Assembly (NCBI GenBank): GCA_035379625.1
Contig: DAOSVM010000002.1
Coordinates: forward strand, 62,001-126,000
Length of the DNA: 64,000 bases
From: DAOSCP01 sp035379625
GTDB lineage: Bacteria > Bacteroidota > Ignavibacteria > Ignavibacteriales > DAOSCP01
Direction: 5' to 3'
The position numbers and the translations under genes are program-made. Shown here piece after piece: positions 63,400 through 64,000 of the stretch. How positions within the stretch are numbered: position 1 is the first letter of the stretch; each line of letters opens with the position of its first letter. The notes under the pieces were generated by a model, which was given only the letters and a program-made list of their open reading frames with translations, did not search any database and was not told where the DNA came from.

Positions 63400-64000
63400 A
63401 TGAAACAATTAACAATGAATGAGTTATTTAATAAATTAAATGATTTGAAGACTTTATTTCAATTTGGTCAAAAGATAATTCCAATTTTGCAGAATTTGAT
63501 TGATTTTATGCAGGATACAATTCCTTTATTGGAGAACATAAATCGTTCAATAGCAGAATCTACTAGTAAAATTCCAAAAGCTTCAAATCAAATTAGTAAT
63601 GTTACCAGTGCTACAGAATTGGCAACAACAGAAATATTAGATTTAGTTGATAGTATCTCTGGTAAAATGTACGATATGGAAGCAAAAATACGAACTTTTA
63701 TTGAAACTGAAAACGCTAAAAAAGAAAAATTAGAAAAATTAAAAGAACTTGTTAAAGATAATCCAGAATTGTCAAATTTTGTTCAAGAAAATTTTACACT
63801 AGATGTATCTGTATTAGAAGAAATTTTAGAATTTTTCCCTAAATTACAAAATGATGCTTATAGTATAACATTATCTTTACAGGTACAGGATATAACATCT
63901 CAACAGTTAGCAGCGGTAAATCACTTAATTGAATCTGTACAAGAAAACTTAACAAAACTTATAGAAGATTTTGAAACAACACAGCTTGATGAATTAGAAG
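63400..64000 (+). CDS. cheZ: Protein phosphatase CheZ-like, 3' end outside window
   Basis: The frame is open from ATG 63400 (SD GGGAAGG) to the window end, about 200 codons. The protein is all-helical and coiled-coil-rich, with a CheZ-like signature SLQVQDITSQQLAAVNHLIE. The Gln corresponds to the catalytic Gln that helps hydrolyse CheY phosphate. A long helix DLVDSISGKMYDMEAKIRTF precedes it. Its location right after cheY supports the call. The C-terminal CheY-binding helix is not visible here. Confidence 0.82.
   Translation, partial: MKQLTMNELFNKLNDLKTLFQFGQKIIPILQNLIDFMQDTIPLLENINRSIAESTSKIPKASNQISNVTSATELATTEILDLVDSISGKMYDMEAKIRTFIETENAKKEKLEKLKELVKDNPELSNFVQENFTLDVSVLEEILEFFPKLQNDAYSITLSLQVQDITSQQLAAVNHLIESVQENLTKLIEDFETTQLDELE

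Overview
The window is a low-GC (by eye about 30%), densely packed bacterial chromosome segment. Two secreted proteases end in a type IX secretion (T9SS) sorting domain with the YPNPFNPVTNIKFS motif. With menaquinone genes, flagellar rod genes and a CheR/CheY/CheZ set, this points to the FCB group, most like the Ignavibacteria/Chlorobiota/Kapabacteria side of Bacteroidota. That placement is inference; no rRNA gene is present to fix it.

Layout. 1-6 kb: the 3' end of panC, then a minus-strand operon of a degenerate hybrid kinase, gltX and a GTPase/FGE-sulfatase fusion. 5.9-7 kb: Nudix hydrolase and AlkA-like glycosylase. 7-15 kb: M6 protease (broken signal peptide), icd, subtilisin-like protease. 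14.7-21 kb: ymdB, folD, deoC, two SGNH hydrolases and an MBOAT acyltransferase. 21-28.5 kb: trmH, rubrerythrin, menD, menF, apt, yebC, HAD phosphatase. 28.5-32.7 kb: an envelope/sensory cluster (small OMP, porin, short periplasmic binding-like protein, chemoreceptor) in which the porin has an in-frame stop and the chemoreceptor a frameshift. 32.7-36 kb: gpmI, mlaE, purine nucleoside phosphorylase. 36.7-46.6 kb: a glycerol island: SorC-type regulator, degenerate glycerol kinase, glpF, glpK, outer membrane protein, glpA, glpB, glpC. 47-48.2 kb: an orphan hsdS. 48.7-54.2 kb: proC, thrC, deaD and a methyltransferase. 54.2-64 kb: flagellar genes (FliK-like, flgF, flgG), a multi-sensor protein, a HEAT-repeat protein, cheR, two cheY and cheZ (cut by the window end).

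The most unusual content is a family of non-coding intergenic elements. Four full copies (7041-7554, 22867-23398, 36132-36673, 46702-48669) are bounded by inverted ends starting GCTCAGACRGTGTAAGC. Each end carries two GC-rich hairpins in fixed order, with different left (L) and right (R) types. The AT-rich core holds 17-bp repeats (consensus GTAWWTAC-RATATAATT), often in head-to-tail pairs or triplets. The fourth copy is enlarged and carries the hsdS gene. Two solo ends lie at 11453-11525 and 52871-52912. All six sit immediately 3' of genes. I do not recognise the family.

The genes fit an anaerobic or microaerobic, motile heterotroph. Glycerol would enter by GlpF, be phosphorylated by GlpK and oxidised by GlpABC into the menaquinone pool that MenF and MenD help to make. 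Rubrerythrin handles peroxide. DeoC and purine nucleoside phosphorylase salvage deoxynucleosides.
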